From: Agromyces flavus
Lineage (GTDB): Bacteria; Actinomycetota; Actinomycetes; Actinomycetales; Microbacteriaceae
Direction: 5' to 3'
NCBI RefSeq assembly: GCF_900104685.1
Contig: NZ_LT629755.1
Location: 992,001 to 1,056,000 of the forward strand
DNA length: 64,000 nt
Below the pieces are notes generated by a model. It worked only from the letters and a program-made list of their open reading frames with translations, searched no databases and was not told the origin of the DNA. Made by a program: the position numbers and the translations under genes. The stretch's first letter is position 1. The number at the start of each line of letters is the position of its first letter. Below are positions 56,086 to 64,000 of the stretch, piece after piece.

Positions 56086-56610
56086 ATGAGCGACTGGATC
56101 GCGCTGCTGCGCGGAGTCAATGTCGGCGGCGTCACGGTCAAGTCCGCCGAGTTGCGCGAGACGTTCGCCGGGCTCGGCTTCACCGGGGTGCGGACCGTGC
56201 TCGCCAGCGGCAATGTCGCGTTCGAGAGCGATCGAGCGGATGCCGCCGCGCTGAAGCGCGACATCGAGCGGGCCCTGTCGGACCGCTTCGGGTACGAGGC
56301 GTGGATCGTCCTGATCACGCCCAGCCGCCTCCGGGCGATCGTCGCGGCGTTCCCGTTCGATGCGACCGATGCGTCGCGTCAGCCGTACGTCGTCTTCGCC
56401 TCGGAGCCATCGGTCGTCGACGAGCTCATGACGGCCGCAGGCGAGCCGGACCCCCATGCGGATCCGCTCGAACGCGGAGACGGCGTCGTCTACTGGAACC
56501 CGGTCAAGGGCACCACGGTCGACACCGGATTCGCGAAGGTGCTCGCGAGGCCCGCGTTCAAGCCGACCACCACCAACCGGAACCTGCGCACGCTCGAGAA
56601 GCTGCTCTGA
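56086..56610 (+). CDS. DUF1697 domain-containing protein
   Basis: A 174-residue protein of a widespread family of unknown function. Characteristic parts are the start WIALLRGVNVGG, the central GVRTVLASGNVAFES, and the ending TTNRNLRTLEKLL. There is no membrane segment. It appears leaderless. A stem-loop follows its stop. Confidence 0.92.
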   Translation: MSDWIALLRGVNVGGVTVKSAELRETFAGLGFTGVRTVLASGNVAFESDRADAAALKRDIERALSDRFGYEAWIVLITPSRLRAIVAAFPFDATDASRQPYVVFASEPSVVDELMTAAGEPDPHADPLERGDGVVYWNPVKGTTVDTGFAKVLARPAFKPTTTNRNLRTLEKLL

Positions 56611-56651
56611 TGATGGCGCCGCCTGCGGTATGCCCGTCAGGCGGACTCAGT

Positions 56652-56680
56652 GCCATCCCCGGCCATGAACGGGGGATGGC
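56652..56680 (+). terminator. Stem-loop after the DUF1697 gene
   Basis: A 9-bp stem GCCATCCCC/GGGGATGGC (56652-56660 with 56672-56680) and an 11-base loop, with no T-tract. Confidence 0.42.
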
Positions 56681-56742
56681 CCCGGGGTGGGACGGGGGAC
56701 CGCACGGGCGCGGCGGATCGCGACATCCGGTTGTGTTCGGGC

Positions 56743-57462
56743 ATGACCACTCGACTTCCCAGCACCGGCGCACCTGCGCTCGACGCCGCCCCGGCCACGA
56801 CCTGCCGCAGCGACGAGGTGGTGGTGATCCACCGGATCTTCCGCCGGCTCTTCGCCGACGCCCCGCGTCTCGTGCGGGATGTCGAGCCGGGCGACACCGA
56901 TCGCGCCAGGTTCCTCGCGAAGCACCTGCACGGCATCACGACGCTGCTGCACGTGCACCACCGCACCGAGGACGAGTTCTTCTGGGACCCGATGCGCGAC
57001 CGGGCGCCGGCCTGCGGCCTCCACGTGGCGCTCATGATCCGCCAGCATCAGGCGGTCTCCGATCGTCTCGACGCCGTCGACGTGCTGATCGACGAGTGGG
57101 CGACGCATGCGAACGCCGCGGCGGCCGCGAGGCTGGCCGCCGAGCTCGACGAGGTCGACCGCCTGCTCGTGGAGCACCTCGCCGACGAGGAGCGCGACGC
57201 GTTCCCGGTGCTCGACGCCGTGCTCTCCGACGAGGAGTGGGACGACATCCATCGCCACGCGCGTCGCCACAAGCCGCCGCTGCCCGTCTTCCTGCTGCTG
57301 GGGCTCATGATCGACAGCGTGCCCGAGGCCGAACGCGACGAGTGGGTCGCGACCCAGCTGCCGGCCCCGATCCGCGTCGCCTACCGCGTCATCGGCCGGC
57401 GGCAGTACGAGCGGGCACTCGTGCGGCTCTTCCCCGACCGAGCGGCGGCCGCCTTCGCGTGA
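56743..57462 (+). CDS. Hemerythrin domain-containing protein
   Basis: A 239-residue protein with a hemerythrin-like four-helix bundle able to bind a di-iron site. Likely ligands are His30 (VVVIHRIFRRLF), the His/Glu cluster HVHHRTEDEFF (residues 70-80), RQHQAVSDRLD and HLADEERDAFP. The last third (RHKPPLPVFLLLGLMID onward) is a C-terminal extension seen in actinobacterial members. Possible roles are oxygen, nitric oxide or iron sensing or binding. The ATG at 56743 is preferred; an earlier in-frame ATG at 56650 lies in the preceding stem-loop. Confidence 0.87.
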   Translation: MTTRLPSTGAPALDAAPATTCRSDEVVVIHRIFRRLFADAPRLVRDVEPGDTDRARFLAKHLHGITTLLHVHHRTEDEFFWDPMRDRAPACGLHVALMIRQHQAVSDRLDAVDVLIDEWATHANAAAAARLAAELDEVDRLLVEHLADEERDAFPVLDAVLSDEEWDDIHRHARRHKPPLPVFLLLGLMIDSVPEAERDEWVATQLPAPIRVAYRVIGRRQYERALVRLFPDRAAAAFA

Positions 57463-57583
57463 GGCGACGCAGACCGCCCCGCCGCGGCATCCCCCCCGGT
57501 ACGGCCCGCCGAGCCCGCGTCGACGGTGACGGCGGTGCGCTGGCCTAGAATGTCCCGGTACTGATCACCGTTACGGGAGACGC

Positions 57584-58345
57584 ATGTCCGGGCATTCCAA
57601 GTGGGCGACGACCAAGCACAAGAAGGCCGTCATCGACGCGCGCCGCGCGAAGTCGTTCGCCAAGCTCATCAAGAACATCGAGGTCGCGGCCAAGCTCGGC
57701 GGCGCCGACCTCAACGGCAACCCCACCCTGTACGACGCCGTGCAGAAGGCCAAGAAGACCTCGGTCCCGAACGACAACATCGACCGTGCCATCAAGCGAG
57801 GCGCCGGCATCGGCGGCGAGGCGGTCGAGTACCAGAACATCACGTACGAGGCGTACGGGCCGAACGGCGTGGCCCTCATGATCGAGGTGCTCACCGACAA
57901 CAAGAACCGCGCCGCCGCCGAGGTCCGCACCGGGCTCAGCCGCAACGGCGGCACGCTCGCCGACCCGGGCTCGGTCGCGTACAACTTCACCCGCAAGGGC
58001 GTCATCGTCGTCAGCGGCGACGGCACGACCGAGGACGACGTCATGATGGCCGCCCTCGAGGCCGGCGCCGAGGAGATCGAGCCGCACGCCCAGGGATTCG
58101 AGGTCGTCACCGAGCCCTCCGACATGGTCGAGGTGCGCAAGGCGCTGCAGGAGGCGGGCCTCGACTACGAGTCGGCCGACATCGAGTTCGTACCCAACCT
58201 CAAGGTCGAGATCGACGCCGAGACCGCCAAGAAGGTCTTCCGTCTGATCGACGCGCTGGAAGACAGCGACGACGTGCAGAACGTCTACAGCAACTTCGAC
58301 CTCACGCCCGAGGTGCAGGCCGAGCTCGAGAACGAGTCGGAGTAG
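57584..58345 (+). CDS. yebC: YebC/PmpR family DNA-binding/translation-associated protein
   Basis: A 253-residue member of the YebC/PmpR family. The N-terminus [23 protein letters not shown] and the central [15 protein letters not shown] are diagnostic. Annotated as transcriptional regulators, some family members are now linked to relief of ribosome stalling. The ATG at 57584 has GGGAG upstream. TAGAAT at 57546-57551 is the likely -10. It is followed 5 bp later by ruvC, a widely conserved neighbour. Confidence 0.96.
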   Translation: MSGHSKWATTKHKKAVIDARRAKSFAKLIKNIEVAAKLGGADLNGNPTLYDAVQKAKKTSVPNDNIDRAIKRGAGIGGEAVEYQNITYEAYGPNGVALMIEVLTDNKNRAAAEVRTGLSRNGGTLADPGSVAYNFTRKGVIVVSGDGTTEDDVMMAALEAGAEEIEPHAQGFEVVTEPSDMVEVRKALQEAGLDYESADIEFVPNLKVEIDAETAKKVFRLIDALEDSDDVQNVYSNFDLTPEVQAELENESE

Positions 58346-58350
58346 TCGCG

Positions 58351-58971
58351 GTGCGGGTCCTCGGCATCGACCCCGGGCTGACCCGCTGCGGCGTGGGCGT
58401 CGTCGACGTCGCGCCCGACCGGACCGCGACCCTCGTCGACGTGGTGGTGCTGCGCTCGCCCGCGGAACTCGCGACGCCGGGCCGGCTCGCCCGCATCGCC
58501 GACGGGCTCGAGGCGATCGTCGAGGAGCTCCGGCCGCAGGCCGTGGCGCTCGAGCGCGTGTTCGCGCGCAGCGACGTGTCGACGATCATGGGCACGGCGC
58601 AGATCTCGGGCGTCGCGATGCTCATCGCCGAACGACGCGCGCTGCCGGTCGCCCTGCACACGCCCAGCGAGGTCAAGGCGGCGATCACCGGGTACGGCCG
58701 CGCCGACAAGAAGCAGGTGGGCGCGATGGTTGCCCGCATCCTCGGGCTCGAGGCCGTGCCGAAGCCGGCGGATGCCGCGGACGCCCTCGCGCTCGCGATC
58801 TGCCATGCGTGGCGGACCGGCGGAGTCGCCGGCGCGGCGATCGCGGACGCGGCGGGTGCCCGAGCCTCCGGCGCCGGGGACGGATCCGGGCTGACGCCCG
58901 CACAGAGGGCATGGCGCGCCGCTGAGCGTGCCGCGGCCGTGTCGGGGGCCGCCCGTAGGGTGAAGGAGTGA
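58351..58971 (+). CDS. ruvC: Crossover junction endodeoxyribonuclease RuvC
   Basis: Resolves Holliday junctions by paired nicks (206 residues). The acidic active site is Asp7 ([11 protein letters not shown]), Glu68 (VALERVF) and the Asp pair in [15 protein letters not shown]. The C-terminus carries an Ala/Gly-rich extension of ~40 residues beyond the usual ~165-residue core. The GTG at 58351 starts VRVLGIDPG. Its stop overlaps ruvA by 4 bp. No SOS box is visible upstream of yebC-ruvC, unlike some actinobacteria. Confidence 0.97.
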   Translation: MRVLGIDPGLTRCGVGVVDVAPDRTATLVDVVVLRSPAELATPGRLARIADGLEAIVEELRPQAVALERVFARSDVSTIMGTAQISGVAMLIAERRALPVALHTPSEVKAAITGYGRADKKQVGAMVARILGLEAVPKPADAADALALAICHAWRTGGVAGAAIADAAGARASGAGDGSGLTPAQRAWRAAERAAAVSGAARRVKE

Positions 58972-59588
58972 TCTCCTCCCTGCGCGGCCGTGTGGCCTCG
59001 GCTTCCGGCGGAACGCTCGTCGTCGACGTCGCGGGCGTCGGCTACCTGGTGCACGCCACCCCGGCGTTCGTGCTGTCCAGCCGCCAGGGCGACGACGTGT
59101 TCGTGCACACCGCCCTCATCGTGCGAGAAGACGCGATGACCCTCTTCGGCTTCGCGACGCGAGACGAGCTCGACGTGTTCGAGCTGCTCATCGGCGTGAC
59201 CGGGGTGGGGCCGAAGTCGGCGCTCGGCGTGCTCTCGGCGATGTCGCCGATCGAGGTCGCTCGCGCCGTCGAGTCCGACGACGACGCCGCGTTCCGGCGC
59301 GTGAGCGGCATCGGGCCCAAGACGGCCAAGCTCATCACGGTCTCGCTCGCCGGCAAGCTGGTCGCTCCCGTCGTTGCGCCGTCGGGTGCGCCGGTCGCCG
59401 CCGGTGGCATCGCCGACGACGTCCTCGCCGCGCTGACCGGGCTCGGCTGGTCCGAGAAGCTCGCCGGCGAGGCGCTCGCCGAGACCCTCGAGACGGCCGA
59501 TCCGGTCGCGGCGGCCTCCGTGCCCGCCCTGCTTCGCCTGACGCTCGCTCGGCTGGGCCCGGCGCAGTCGGCTGCGAGGGCGCGATGA
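58968..59588 (+). CDS. ruvA: Holliday junction branch migration protein RuvA
   Basis: Tetrameric junction-binding protein (206 residues). The N-terminal OB domain starts MISSLRGRV with [11 protein letters not shown]. The central helix-hairpin-helix motifs are [17 protein letters not shown] and [12 protein letters not shown]. The C-terminal domain, which contacts RuvB, has [16 protein letters not shown]. The GTG at 58968 overlaps ruvC, and the stop overlaps ruvB (ATGA), so all three genes are translationally coupled. Confidence 0.97.
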   Translation: MISSLRGRVASASGGTLVVDVAGVGYLVHATPAFVLSSRQGDDVFVHTALIVREDAMTLFGFATRDELDVFELLIGVTGVGPKSALGVLSAMSPIEVARAVESDDDAAFRRVSGIGPKTAKLITVSLAGKLVAPVVAPSGAPVAAGGIADDVLAALTGLGWSEKLAGEALAETLETADPVAAASVPALLRLTLARLGPAQSAARAR

Positions 59589-60628
59589 GCGACGCCGAGG
59601 TCGACCTCACCGATCCCGTGCTCGCGTCCGAGGCCGAGCTCGCCTTCGAAGGCGCGCTCCGGCCGCGCAGCCTCGAGGAGTTCGTGGGGCAGACCCGGGT
59701 GCGGGGCCAGCTGCAGCTGCTGCTCTCGGCGGCGGCCCTCCAGCAGCGCACGCCCGACCACATCCTGCTCGCCGGACCTCCCGGGCTGGGCAAGACGACC
59801 CTCGCGATGATCGTGGCCCACGAGGGAGGCCGGCCGTTGCGCATGTCGAGCGGTCCCGCCATCCAGCACGCGGGCGACCTCGCCGCCATCCTGTCCTCGC
59901 TCGTGCCGGGCGAGGTGCTCTTCATCGACGAGATCCACCGCATGGCCCGTTCGGCAGAAGAGATGCTCTACCTCGCCATGGAGGACTTCCGCATCGACAT
60001 CATGGTCGGCAAGGGCGCCGGCGCCACGTCGGTGCCCCTCGATCTCGCGCCGTTCACGCTGGTCGGGGCGACCACTCGCGCCGGCCTGCTGCCCAACCCG
60101 CTGCGCGACCGCTTCGGCTTCACCGCGCACCTCGAGTTCTATGACGAGGCCGAGCTCGAGCAGGTCCTCGCGCGCGCGGCCACCATGCTCGGCCTCGCGA
60201 TCGACGGCGAGGCGATCGCCGAGATCGCCGGGCGGTGCCGCGGTACTCCGCGCATCGCGAATCGGCTGCTGCGACGCGTCCGCGACTACGCCCTGGTCCA
60301 CGGGGGGCGCGCCGATGTCGACGCCGTCCGCGCGGCGCTCGAGCTGTACGACGTCGACCCGCTCGGGCTCGACCGGCTCGATCGCGCGGTGATGATGACG
60401 ATCCTGACGCGGTTCGGCGGTGGCCCCGTCGGGCTCAACACGCTGGCCGTTTCGGTCGGCGAGGAGGCCGAGACCATCGAGGCCGTCGTCGAGCCCTTCC
60501 TCGTGCGAATCGGGCTGATCACGCGCACGCCGCGCGGGCGCGTCGCGACCCCGGCGGCCTGGCGTCACTTCGGGCTCGTGCGCGAGGGTGTGGAGGGTCC
60601 GACGACCCTTCCGATCGATGACCTATAA
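59585..60628 (+). CDS. ruvB: Holliday junction branch migration DNA helicase RuvB
   Basis: AAA+ motor that drives branch migration with RuvA (347 residues). Walker A is GPPGLGKTT (residues 64-72), Walker B is VLFIDEIHR, sensor 1 is LVGATTRAG, and the arginine finger region is NPLRDRFGF. The C-terminal winged helix has [15 protein letters not shown] and [16 protein letters not shown]. The stop codon TAA forms part of a perfect TATAAT that probably drives yajC. Confidence 0.98.
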   Translation: MSDAEVDLTDPVLASEAELAFEGALRPRSLEEFVGQTRVRGQLQLLLSAAALQQRTPDHILLAGPPGLGKTTLAMIVAHEGGRPLRMSSGPAIQHAGDLAAILSSLVPGEVLFIDEIHRMARSAEEMLYLAMEDFRIDIMVGKGAGATSVPLDLAPFTLVGATTRAGLLPNPLRDRFGFTAHLEFYDEAELEQVLARAATMLGLAIDGEAIAEIAGRCRGTPRIANRLLRRVRDYALVHGGRADVDAVRAALELYDVDPLGLDRLDRAVMMTILTRFGGGPVGLNTLAVSVGEEAETIEAVVEPFLVRIGLITRTPRGRVATPAAWRHFGLVREGVEGPTTLPIDDL

Positions 60629-60629
60629 T
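60624..60629 (+). promoter_or_regulatory. Consensus -10 hexamer over the ruvB stop codon
   Basis: A perfect TATAAT whose last bases include the ruvB TAA (60626-60628). No good -35 is seen 16-18 bp upstream. It is the likely promoter of yajC-secD-secF, giving a leader of about 60 bases. Confidence 0.6.
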
Positions 60630-60695
60630 CCTTGGAGGCTTCGGCCGCCCCGCCCTTGATCGTGCGCGCTGCGCACCCCGGAAGGTTTCCACCCC

Positions 60696-61067
60696 ATGGT
60701 CTTCGACCCGTTCACCATCATCATGCTCGCCGTCCTGGCGGTGCTGATCTTCTTCATGTTCCGCAACTCGCGCAAGCGCCAGAGCGACGCGCGCGAGCTG
60801 CAGACGAAGGTCGTCCCGGGCGCCAAGGTCATGACCAACTTCGGGCTGTTCGGCACGATCCTCTCCATCGACGAAGAGGAGAACCAGGTGGAGCTCGAGT
60901 CGACCCCGGGCACCGTGCTGACGGTCCACCGCCAGACCATCGCGCGCGTCGTCGACGCGGTCGAGGCGACGACGCCGGCCGCGGTAGAGGGCGAGCCCGA
61001 GTTCGGCGAGCGCGTCGACGAGACGCCGGGCGACGAGACGCCCGACGTCAAGAAGTCCGACGACTAG
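60696..61067 (+). CDS. yajC: Preprotein translocase subunit YajC
   Basis: Single-span membrane protein associated with SecDF and SecYEG (123 residues). The membrane helix is at residues ~5-25 (FTIIMLAVLAVLIFFMF), followed by RNSRKRQ and the conserved cytoplasmic VVPGAKVMTNFGLFGTI and VELESTPGTVLTVHRQTIARVV. The C-terminal ~35 residues are acidic and variable. The ATG at 60696 has GGAAGG upstream. It comes first in the sec operon. Confidence 0.95.
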   Translation: MVFDPFTIIMLAVLAVLIFFMFRNSRKRQSDARELQTKVVPGAKVMTNFGLFGTILSIDEEENQVELESTPGTVLTVHRQTIARVVDAVEATTPAAVEGEPEFGERVDETPGDETPDVKKSDD

Positions 61068-61128
61068 AGCTCATCCACCGCTCGGCCCGCGCGACGACGC
61101 CCGGGCTCCGGCACAGAAAGCAGAATCA

Positions 61129-62868
61129 GTGGCTGCACCATCCAAGCGGTCCTCCCGACCCACGCCCGTCCGCAAGGCGGTGCGATCCCTCACGTGGCTC
61201 GGCGTCATCATCATCGCCCTGTTCGGCATCAACGCCGCCGGCGTGATCTGGGGCAACGGCTCGTGGACGCCGAAGCTCGCGCTCGACCTCGAGGGCGGAA
61301 CGCAGATCATCCTCGCGCCGCAGGTCGAGGCTGGTGCCTCGGTCTCGCAGGAGCAGCTCGACCAGGCGGTCTCGATCATCCGCCAGCGCGTCGACGCCTC
61401 GGGCGTCGCCGAGGCCGAGATCAACACCGAGGGTTCGAACGTGGTCGTCCGCATCCCGGGCGAGCTCGACGAGCAGACGCGCAACCGCATCGAGTCGTCG
61501 GCCAAGCTCGAGCTGCGTCCGGTGCTGCTCGCGGATGCCGCGACGAACCAGTCGATCGACCCGAGCGCGAGCCCCGAGCCGACCGACGGCGCCGAGGAGG
61601 AGCTCCAGGCGACTCCGACCGTCGAGCCGACCGACGCGAGCGACCCGAACTGGGTCACGCCCGCGCTGCAGGACGAGTTCGACACCTTCGACTGCGCCGC
61701 GCTCGACGAGGGCGAGGCCAACGTCGCGGCGTCCGACGAGCCGCTCGTGACGTGCGACACCACGCGCCAGATCAAGTACCTGCTCGGCCCGGTCGAGGTC
61801 AGCGGTGAGGACATCGTCGACGCGACCAACGGCATGGTGCAGACGCAGACCGGCGCTTCGACCGGTCAGTGGGCGGTCAACATCGTCTTCAACGACCGCG
61901 GCACCGAGCAGTTCGCCGAGGTGAGCCAGCGCCTGTTCGCGCTCAACGGACAGACGCCGCGCGACCAGTTCGCATTCGTGCTCGACGGCGCGGTGCTCTC
62001 CGCGCCGCAGATGAACGGCGTGATCACCGACGGCCGGCCGCAGGTCACCGGCAACTTCGACCAGCAGTCCTCGAAGGCCCTGGCCGACCAGCTGAAGTTC
62101 GGCGCGCTGCCGATCAGCTTCGAGGTGCAGTCGTCCGACACCATCTCGGCGACGCTCGGTACCTCGCAGCTGCAGTCGGGCCTCATCGCCGGCCTCATCG
62201 GCCTCATCCTGGTCGTCATCTACACGCTGTTCCAGTACCGCGCCCTCGGCAGCGTCACGATCGCCTCGCTCGTGATCGTGGGGCTCATCACCTACCTGTC
62301 GATCACGATCCTGTCGTGGCGCGAGGGCTACCGGCTCTCGCTCGCCGGTATCGCCGGTCTGATCGTCGCGATCGGCTTCACGGCCGACTCGTTCATCGTG
62401 TACTTCGAGCGCGTGCGCGACGAGTTGCGCGACGGCCGTCCGCTCGTCGGCGCCGTCGAGGCCGGTTGGAAGCGCGCGTTCCGCACGATCCTGGCGTCCA
62501 AGGGCGTCAACCTGCTCGCCGCGGTGGTGCTCTTCATCCTCGCGGTCGGCAGCGTCAAGGGCTTCGCCTACACCCTCGGACTGACGACGATCATCGATGT
62601 CGTCGTCGTGATCCTGTTCACCCACCCGATGCTGCAGCTGCTCGCGCAGACGCGCTTCTTCTCGAGCGGACACACCTGGTCGGGCCTCGACCCGCAGGCG
62701 CTCGGCGCCGTCTACCGGGGCCGTGCCGAGTTCCGCAAGCCGGTCGCCGTGCCGGCGAAGAAGGCGGCCTCCAGCTCGCGCGAGGCGCAGAAGCGCCAGA
62801 CGATCGCCGAGCGCAAGGCAGCACAGGTCGACGCCACCGTCGGCGCCGGCGAAGGCAAGGAGTCCTGA
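61129..62868 (+). CDS. secD: Protein translocase subunit SecD
   Basis: Proton-driven factor that helps complete protein export (579 residues). It has an N-terminal membrane helix, the conserved ALDLEGGTQIIL, a large external P1 domain with a low-complexity acidic insertion (about residues 145-170, Pro/Thr/Glu-rich), and five C-terminal helices including GLIVAIGFTADSFIVYFER and SKGVNLLAAVVLFIL. A basic tail follows. The GTG at 61129 lacks a strong ribosome binding site, so coupling to yajC is possible. TGATG joins it to secF. Confidence 0.97.
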   Translation: MAAPSKRSSRPTPVRKAVRSLTWLGVIIIALFGINAAGVIWGNGSWTPKLALDLEGGTQIILAPQVEAGASVSQEQLDQAVSIIRQRVDASGVAEAEINTEGSNVVVRIPGELDEQTRNRIESSAKLELRPVLLADAATNQSIDPSASPEPTDGAEEELQATPTVEPTDASDPNWVTPALQDEFDTFDCAALDEGEANVAASDEPLVTCDTTRQIKYLLGPVEVSGEDIVDATNGMVQTQTGASTGQWAVNIVFNDRGTEQFAEVSQRLFALNGQTPRDQFAFVLDGAVLSAPQMNGVITDGRPQVTGNFDQQSSKALADQLKFGALPISFEVQSSDTISATLGTSQLQSGLIAGLIGLILVVIYTLFQYRALGSVTIASLVIVGLITYLSITILSWREGYRLSLAGIAGLIVAIGFTADSFIVYFERVRDELRDGRPLVGAVEAGWKRAFRTILASKGVNLLAAVVLFILAVGSVKGFAYTLGLTTIIDVVVVILFTHPMLQLLAQTRFFSSGHTWSGLDPQALGAVYRGRAEFRKPVAVPAKKAASSSREAQKRQTIAERKAAQVDATVGAGEGKES

Positions 62869-63890
62869 TGGCCAACCGGCTCACCCAGTTCGGCAACGAC
62901 CTCTACACGGGCAAGCGCTCGTTCAACTTCGTCGGCGGCCGCAAGAAGTGGTACGCCGTCGCGGCGGTGCTGATCATCCTCTCGATCGCGATTCCGCTGC
63001 TGCGAGGCGTGAACTTCAGCATCGAGTTCCGTGGCGGATCGCAGTTCCAGATCGCCGGGGTGCAGGACGCGACCACTCAGCCCGCGAGCGATGCCGTCGC
63101 CTCCGTCGTCCCGGGTGCGGTGTCGCACGTCACGATCGTGGGCGGCGACGGCGTGCGCGTGCAGACCGAGCAGCTCGAGCAGGCCGAGTCGCGTGAGATC
63201 ACCGCCGCGCTGGCCGAGGCGTACGACGTGCCCGAGTCCGAGGTGACCTCGTCGTTCATCGGCCCGAGCTGGGGCGCCGACGTGACGAGGCAGGCCCTCA
63301 TCGGCCTCATCGCCTTCGTCCTGCTCGCCGCCATCATCATGGCGCTGTACTTCCGCACGTGGAAGATGTCGCTCGCGGCCATCATCGCCCTCGTCGGCGA
63401 CCTGATCGCCACGGTCGGCATCTATGCAGCGGTCGGCTTCGAGATCAGCCCGGCCGCCACCATCGGTGTGCTGACGATCCTGAGCTACTCGCTGTACGAC
63501 ACCGTCGTGGTGTTCGACAAGATCCGCGAGAACACGGCCGAAGACGGACAGGAATCCCGCCGCACCTTCGCCGAATCGGTGAACCTCGCGGTGAACCAGA
63601 CGCTGGTGCGCTCGATCAACACGAGCGTCGTCGCCGCCCTGCCGGTCGCCGCGATCCTGTTCATCGGTGCCGGCGTGCTCGGTGCCGACACCCTTCGCGA
63701 CATCTCCCTTGCGCTGCTCATCGGCATCCTCGTCGGAACGTGGTCGACGGTGTTCATCGCCGCACCGCTCTACTCGCAGCTGCGAGAGGGTGAGCCCGAG
63801 ATCAAGCGGCACGACCAGAAGGTGCTGAAGGAGCGCGAGCGCGCGGGCGGCTCGGCCGCCGCAGGCGTGAGTCCCGTCCCCGTCTCCTGA
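62868..63890 (+). CDS. secF: Protein translocase subunit SecF
   Basis: Partner of SecD (340 residues, six membrane spans). Marks are the N-terminal FNFVGGRKKWYAVA, GVNFSIEFRGGSQFQ, TIGVLTILSYSLYDTVVVFDKIREN and LVRSINTSVVAALPVAAILF. The ATG at 62868 shares one base with the secD stop (TGATG) and has AAGGAG upstream, so translation is coupled. Confidence 0.97.
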   Translation: MANRLTQFGNDLYTGKRSFNFVGGRKKWYAVAAVLIILSIAIPLLRGVNFSIEFRGGSQFQIAGVQDATTQPASDAVASVVPGAVSHVTIVGGDGVRVQTEQLEQAESREITAALAEAYDVPESEVTSSFIGPSWGADVTRQALIGLIAFVLLAAIIMALYFRTWKMSLAAIIALVGDLIATVGIYAAVGFEISPAATIGVLTILSYSLYDTVVVFDKIRENTAEDGQESRRTFAESVNLAVNQTLVRSINTSVVAALPVAAILFIGAGVLGADTLRDISLALLIGILVGTWSTVFIAAPLYSQLREGEPEIKRHDQKVLKERERAGGSAAAGVSPVPVS

Positions 63891-63939
63891 GGGTCCGTGC
63901 CCGCCGACCTCGGTGGCGCACGGCTCCTCCCGGAGCGGT

Positions 63940-63945
63940 GATAAT
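63940..63945 (+). promoter_or_regulatory. -10 hexamer before the last, truncated gene
   Basis: GATAAT, one mismatch from consensus, 20 bases before the ATG at 63966. A GGAGG ribosome binding site lies between them. Confidence 0.5.
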
Positions 63946-63965
63946 TGAGGTCTGGAGGTGCGGGC

Positions 63966-64000
63966 ATGACCGAGACCGGAGTCAACTCGACGGCATCGCT
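63966..64000 (+). CDS. Start of a gene cut by the window edge (probably relA by synteny)
   Basis: Only 11 codons are visible, beginning MTETGVNSTAS, with a perfect GGAGG seven bases upstream and a good -10 hexamer. The sequence itself says nothing about function. In actinobacteria the gene after secF is usually the bifunctional (p)ppGpp synthetase/hydrolase relA, sometimes after apt. The disordered Thr/Ser start is compatible with that, but the call is inference. Confidence 0.45.
   Translation, partial: MTETGVNSTAS

Noticed and set aside
57463..58350. SOS box before yebC-ruvCAB
   Set aside because: No CGAAC...GTTCG pair is present upstream of yebC or ruvC; the operon is probably constitutive here.

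Overview
The window is 64 kb of ordinary, densely coded chromosome from a high-GC actinobacterium, most likely a member of Microbacteriaceae (Agromyces-like). The reasons are the very high GC at third codon positions, the actinobacterial marker genes sepH, DUF4193, DUF3093, DUF3710, DUF3159 and DUF3000, tandem clpP1/clpP2, the MocR-linked pdxST pair, and frequent use of the GGATGC hexamer. I see no insertion sequences, prophage, CRISPR array or integrative element. Most genes are housekeeping genes, so the interest lies in regulatory DNA and a few accessory genes.

Layout. 1-5 kb: two tandem M1 aminopeptidase N genes on the minus strand, the first cut by the window edge. 5.1-9.9 kb: DUF2332, rpiB, a Nei-type glycosylase, a PaiB-like protein and a YtcJ-like amidohydrolase. 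9.9-13.6 kb: a lipoprotein multicopper oxidase whose end overlaps a NarL/LuxR-type two-component pair. 13.6-20.7 kb (minus): a membrane protein, Dps, an alpha/beta hydrolase, a small membrane protein, a 71-residue secreted protein, tRNA-Gly(UCC) and a giant zinc-ribbon membrane protein. 20.9-25.9 kb: tRNA-Pro, tig, a TPR-like protein and clpP1-clpP2-clpX, the folding and proteolysis block. 25.9-35.3 kb: a LexA-box-controlled small gene, sepH, DUF4193/DUF3093, dut-DUF3710-DUF3159, acnA and dxs. 35.3-41.1 kb (minus): a DHFR-fold protein, fadB-type and fadA-type beta-oxidation genes, an RNase D-like gene and DUF3000. 41.2-46.4 kb: alpha/beta hydrolase, sufE plus rhodanese, zapE and amt. 46.5-47.8 kb: an orphan MazF/PemK-like gene and four tRNAs. 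47.8-57.5 kb: glycosyltransferase, thrS-HIT, pdxY and a MocR regulator divergent from pdxS-pdxT, then three small genes. 57.6-64 kb: yebC-ruvC-ruvA-ruvB, yajC-secD-secF and the first bases of a gene that by synteny is probably relA.

How the genes work together. Several blocks are coupled by 1-14 bp overlaps (Nei/PaiB/amidohydrolase, MCO-HK-RR, dut-DUF3710-DUF3159, RNase D-DUF3000, thrS-HIT, pdxST, ruvCAB, secDF). The pdx block combines de novo PLP synthesis (PdxST), salvage (PdxY) and a PLP-sensing regulator. The clp block carries an exact match to the ClgR consensus upstream of clpP1. The amt promoter region has GlnR-like half-sites.

The strongest observations are regulatory. At least eight genes have a TANNNT hexamer exactly six bases before an ATG or GTG, the signature of leaderless transcription; this includes an internal promoter for the response regulator and one embedded in a terminator stem. 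A near-consensus SOS box sits over the start of a DUF6504-like gene beside clpX. A perfect 20-bp palindrome lies upstream of acnA. All coordinates were read by eye and no database search was possible.
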